Shown here: positions 61,714 through 64,000 of the stretch, piece after piece
Position numbering within the stretch: position 1 is the first letter of the stretch
How the letters are laid out: every line of letters starts with the position of its first letter
NCBI RefSeq assembly: GCF_042433955.1
Contig: NZ_JBHLUH010000021.1
Coordinates: 184,523 to 248,522, forward strand
DNA: 64,000 nt
Source of the DNA: Phytohabitans kaempferiae
GTDB taxonomy: Bacteria > Actinomycetota > Actinomycetes > Mycobacteriales > Micromonosporaceae
Direction of reading: 5' to 3'
Notes under the pieces: generated by a model
Database searches by the model: none
What the model was told of the DNA's origin: nothing
The model's input: only the letters and a program-made list of their open reading frames with translations
Program-made: the position numbers and the translations under genes

Positions 61714-61874
61714 GACATGATCGTAAAACCGGACAGCCTGTACCGGATCAGTCGGTCGGATTGCCGGCTCATCCGGCCGTCCGGCATTTTCCGGACACCA
61801 CGCGCCCGGATCCGACGCGCCGGTGCAAGGCGCCCGTCCCGGACACCACCCCAAGGATCGGGCGCGGCGTGCGA

Positions 61875-62671
61875 TCAGAAGGAGAGTTTGTCCCGAAGCT
61901 CGGCGGAGAGGCCGTCGGCGGAGATGACGACGGCGGCCGGCAGGCGCGGTTCGCGGGACGCGTGGTGGACGCGGTGTCGCCCTCCGGTGCCGAGGTCGAC
62001 GGCGTCGAGGACGATCGGCTCGGTGAGGTCGGAGGGCACGGCGGAGTTGGTGATGTCGACGCGGTCGGGCCCGCGGAGCAGGATCTGTCCGGTGCCGCGC
62101 CAGCCGGCGAACGCCGGTGCCTGGGCGGTGCAGAGCGCGTCGGGCAGCCGGTTCGCCCCGCCGTACGGCTGGCACTCCTGGATCGTGAGCTGGCGGGTGA
62201 CCGCGCCCGACCAGTCGACGAGGGCGTAGCTGTCGAGCCGCCAGCGTTGCGGCCGGATGAGCAGCCCTTCGCCGTCCGGTCGCACGTCGACCGGGACCGC
62301 GTTCTCGGCGAGGGGTACCGAGCCGGTCTGGCGGCCGGTCAGGTCGAGGATGCTGCCGCCCACGATCAGGCGCTCGTCCTGGAGACGCCAGCCGAAGGGG
62401 TGGAACGCCGTCGTGACCCGCCCGCTGGAGCTGATCGAGGTCCAGGACGGCGGTATGTCGACGTCGATCGGCGTGACCTGCCCGGTCTGGAGGTCGACGA
62501 GCACCATCTCGGGGCCGTCCGGCTCGGGCGCGGCGACCCAGTACGCCGCGCGGCGCCCGTCCGGCGCCGCTGACCCAGGGCCGCCGCCCGTTCCGCCAAT
62601 CCAAGGGGTACGGGCTGGGAGTCCGCCAGGTCGGTCAGGTTTTCCCGGACGAGTTCCATCAGTGGGCTCAT
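61875..62671 (-). pseudogene. Broken membrane-anchored beta-propeller-like protein
   Basis: The first 40 codons from ATG 62671 resemble the start of sigma-factor-linked membrane proteins (LMELVRENLTDLADSQPVPLGLAERA, followed by an Arg-rich run). The frame then changes near 62570-62600 to one encoding a secreted-type domain of about 210 residues (DGRRAAYWVAAPEPDG and LVDLQTGQVTPIDVD). The transmembrane part expected between these is missing. This is consistent with a deletion plus frameshift, so the gene is probably dead. The ATG overlaps a sigma-factor remnant by four bases, the normal arrangement for such pairs. Confidence 0.55.
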
Positions 62672-62778
62672 GTCAGGCTCTCCTCGGTGAGGCGCTTCTC
62701 GTCGAGTTCCGGGGCGATCTCCCGGAGTCGGGCCAGCGCGCGGTGCAACTGGCTCGCGACAGTAGTCAATGACCGAAA
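62668..62778 (-). pseudogene. C-terminal remnant of an ECF sigma factor
   Basis: About 35 codons ending at 62668 (VASQLHRALARLREIAPELDEKR) match the end of ECF sigma factors just after the region-4 helix-turn-helix. No region 2 or complete region 4 is found upstream; the sequence turns into the DUF6907 gene on the other strand. So only the tail remains. It was probably the partner of the broken membrane protein beside it. Confidence 0.5.
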
Positions 62779-62803
62779 AAGCCAGTCATTTCGATCCGAT
62801 GCC

Positions 62804-63151
62804 GTGTCGGCCGAAAAGCGTTGTGCGGTAAGGCATCCGGCCTGGTGCGACCCCGACCGATGCACGGCTGACCCAGCCGCGACGACCCGCGACGGGTACC
62901 GGGCGGGCGTTGGTGGCGAGCACCAGTCGGCTCCGATCCCACTCCGCCTCCGGGCGGCATCCTGGCTGCCCGCAGGCGACGGTACCGCCTGGCTCACCGA
63001 GGCGTGCGCGCCGTGGGAGTGTGCGCCGTACCTGCGGGTGCAGGTGGGTGAGCTGCACCTGTTCATGCCCGTTGATGAGGCTCAGCGGGTCCTTGGAGAC
63101 CTGTCGACGCTGCTCGCGTCGGCCACGACCGCGACGGAGGTGACGCGATGA
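62804..63151 (+). CDS. DUF6907-like small protein
   Basis: About 115 residues. The segment HPAWCDPDRC and the GEHQSAPIPL, YLRVQVGELHLFMPVDEAQRVL region match DUF6907 proteins, which are common on actinobacterial integrative elements and near plasmid-like genes. The N-terminal Cys pair may bind zinc. Start GTG 62804 is the first in-frame start after the sigma remnant. Its stop overlaps the next small gene as ATGA. Confidence 0.65.
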   Translation: MSAEKRCAVRHPAWCDPDRCTADPAATTRDGYRAGVGGEHQSAPIPLRLRAASWLPAGDGTAWLTEACAPWECAPYLRVQVGELHLFMPVDEAQRVLGDLSTLLASATTATEVTR

Positions 63152-63249
63152 AGATCCATACTGACAAGCTGTTGTTGAGCCTGACTGCGCTGTTCGTCGG
63201 CGGCCCCGCCTTCGCGGTCAAACTGTTGTTCTCCATGATCGACCACACG
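63148..63249 (+). pseudogene. Truncated small gene cut by a transposase fragment
   Basis: From ATG 63148 (overlapping the DUF6907 stop) the frame gives MKIHTDKLLLSLTALFVGG and a hydrophobic segment, then runs into the opposite-strand transposase remnant at about 63250. The frame continues open to 63600 but without protein-like character. Probably a small membrane protein truncated by an insertion. Confidence 0.45.
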
Positions 63250-63257
63250 AAAGTTGA

Positions 63258-63538
63258 TCAGCGGACGACCGTCAGCTGCTGCCAGACTCCCGCACGGTTC
63301 CAGGCCTCGAGACGCCGTCAGCAGGTCATGCCGGACCCGAAGCCCAGCTCCTGCGGCAGGAACTCCCACTGGATACCGGTATGCAGCACGAACAGGATCC
63401 CGCACAACACCTGCCGATCCGGGATCCGGTTCCGTCCGGGACGCCGCGGATCGCGCGGCACAGGCTGGGCAGCAACGGCTCCATGCGCTGCCACAACCCG
63501 TCCGGCACGATCCACGGCCGCTGCTCACCACGCCGCAC
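63258..63538 (-). mobile_element. IS5-family transposase fragment (degraded)
   Basis: From ATG 63538 the frame gives MRRGEQRPWIVPDGLWQRME, typical for IS5-type transposases. Near 63440 it shifts to the adjacent frame (IPDRQVLCGILFVLHTGIQW and PQELGFGSGMTC). An expected Trp codon is then TGA, and the readable match ends with RRLEAWNRAGVWQQL before 63258. So it is 5'-only, frameshifted and nonsense-mutated. The catalytic DDE region is absent. Terminal inverted repeats were not identified. Confidence 0.7.
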
Positions 63539-63556
63539 AGCTCAGCATGCTAGATG

Positions 63557-63711
63557 ACCGTCCACAGGGGACGCCAGGCCCTATCGACAATCTTTATTAG
63601 GAACTCTTAGGGATAACACCACGATCCGGGCCCGCATCACCCAGTCCGCCGGCGTGCCGTGCTCCGGCCACCGTGCGTACCCGACCTTCCCCCATACCGT
63701 CCACAGGGGAC
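63557..63711. repeat. 16-bp direct repeat flanking the area right of the IS fragment
   Basis: ACCGTCCACAGGGGAC occurs exactly at 63557-63572 and 63696-63711, 139 bases apart. It may mark an old insertion or recombination site beside the transposase fragment. The spacer contains no gene that I can support. Confidence 0.5.
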
Positions 63712-63785
63712 CGCGCGAACAACAGACGAGACGACGTCGTACACCACATTTCGCCGTCGATCGACCGACCACTAGGCTTGCCCGC

Positions 63786-64000
63786 ATGTCGGACCTAGAG
63801 CATGGCACGGGCCGGAAGTTGGTGTGGGCCTCCAGCGAGGTGACGGCTCGGATCGAACAGCAGGTCCGGCCGCAGGTCAGTTTGCCGAAGACGCTTGCGC
63901 TGGCAGCGACGTACGCATTTGTCTTCACCTGGGTGCCGACCGCCATCGTGTTCGGGGCCACGACCATACTGGCGCCGTCGGTGACCAACGAGGCCAGCGT
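63786..64000 (+). CDS. Partial membrane protein gene running off the right edge
   Basis: From ATG 63786 the frame stays open to the window end (about 71 residues so far): MSDLEHGTGRKLVW, then a cytoplasmic stretch and a hydrophobic helix (TLALAATYAFVFTWVPTAIV). I recognise no family from this part. TAGGCT at 63773-63778 is a fair -10 that would give an almost leaderless transcript, and no ribosome site is visible, which agrees. The end lies outside the window. Confidence 0.5.
   Translation, partial: MSDLEHGTGRKLVWASSEVTARIEQQVRPQVSLPKTLALAATYAFVFTWVPTAIVFGATTILAPSVTNEAS

Overview
The window is very GC-rich, with GTG starts, four-base GTGA/ATGA overlaps and Streptomyces-like promoter and operator sequences. 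It looks like chromosomal DNA of a filamentous actinobacterium, most likely of the Micromonosporaceae type. The family assignment is inference from gene content and style. Secreted pectin-, arabinan- and cellulose-directed proteins suggest a soil or plant-associated saprophyte. I see no tRNA, rRNA or CRISPR array.

Region 1 (365-10738, leftward) is a compact non-ribosomal peptide operon of three multidomain proteins: FkbH-carrier protein, glycosyltransferase-condensation-carrier protein, and condensation-adenylation-carrier-thioesterase-MFS exporter. Loading, condensation, glycosylation, release and export are all encoded in three genes. Upstream lies a good sigma-70-type promoter. A perfect 14-bp palindrome just downstream of it is identical to the CebR/CelR (cello-oligosaccharide repressor) operator. 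A frameshifted alpha/beta hydrolase follows.

Region 2 (12241-21450) is a RiPP-type locus related to FxSxx-COOH systems. It has two short precursor-like peptides with related C-termini, a separate alpha-ketoglutarate HExxH-type protein, a radical SAM protein and a 13-codon mini-ORF just in front of it. Two NB-ARC/TPR (STAND) proteins flank the set and share a C-terminal EC..EPPP tail.

Region 3 (21661-32410) is mixed: a small membrane protein, a VOC protein, DedA, LigD without a ligase domain, an F420-type oxidoreductase, a secreted FN3-CBM2 protein, a secreted peptidase, an oxidoreductase/AraC pair, a LacI regulator and a membrane protein.

Region 4 (32639-40886) holds a NarL-type two-component system with a repeat insertion in the kinase ATPase domain, a ClpC-like unfoldase, a TRM11-like methyltransferase and a quinone-reductase-like enzyme.

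Region 5 (40905-50522) is a surface-glycan cluster: three GT9 heptosyltransferase-like enzymes, HldE, GT2, GT4 and a sulfotransferase. A DUF2267 protein, a small hydrophilic protein and a Methyltransf_19 protein accompany it.

Region 6 (50786-56018) is a pectin-utilisation block: a GH43 lectin protein, a lectin-beta-helix protein and a pectate lyase. The lyase has a clear promoter with a LacI-type operator at the predicted transcription start.

Region 7 (56172-64000) has lipoprotein genes, a large LuxR (LAL) regulator, and then a decaying stretch. The decayed part contains a broken beta-propeller-like membrane protein, a sigma-factor remnant, a DUF6907 gene, a truncated small gene and an IS5-type transposase fragment. 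A partial membrane-protein gene runs off the right edge.
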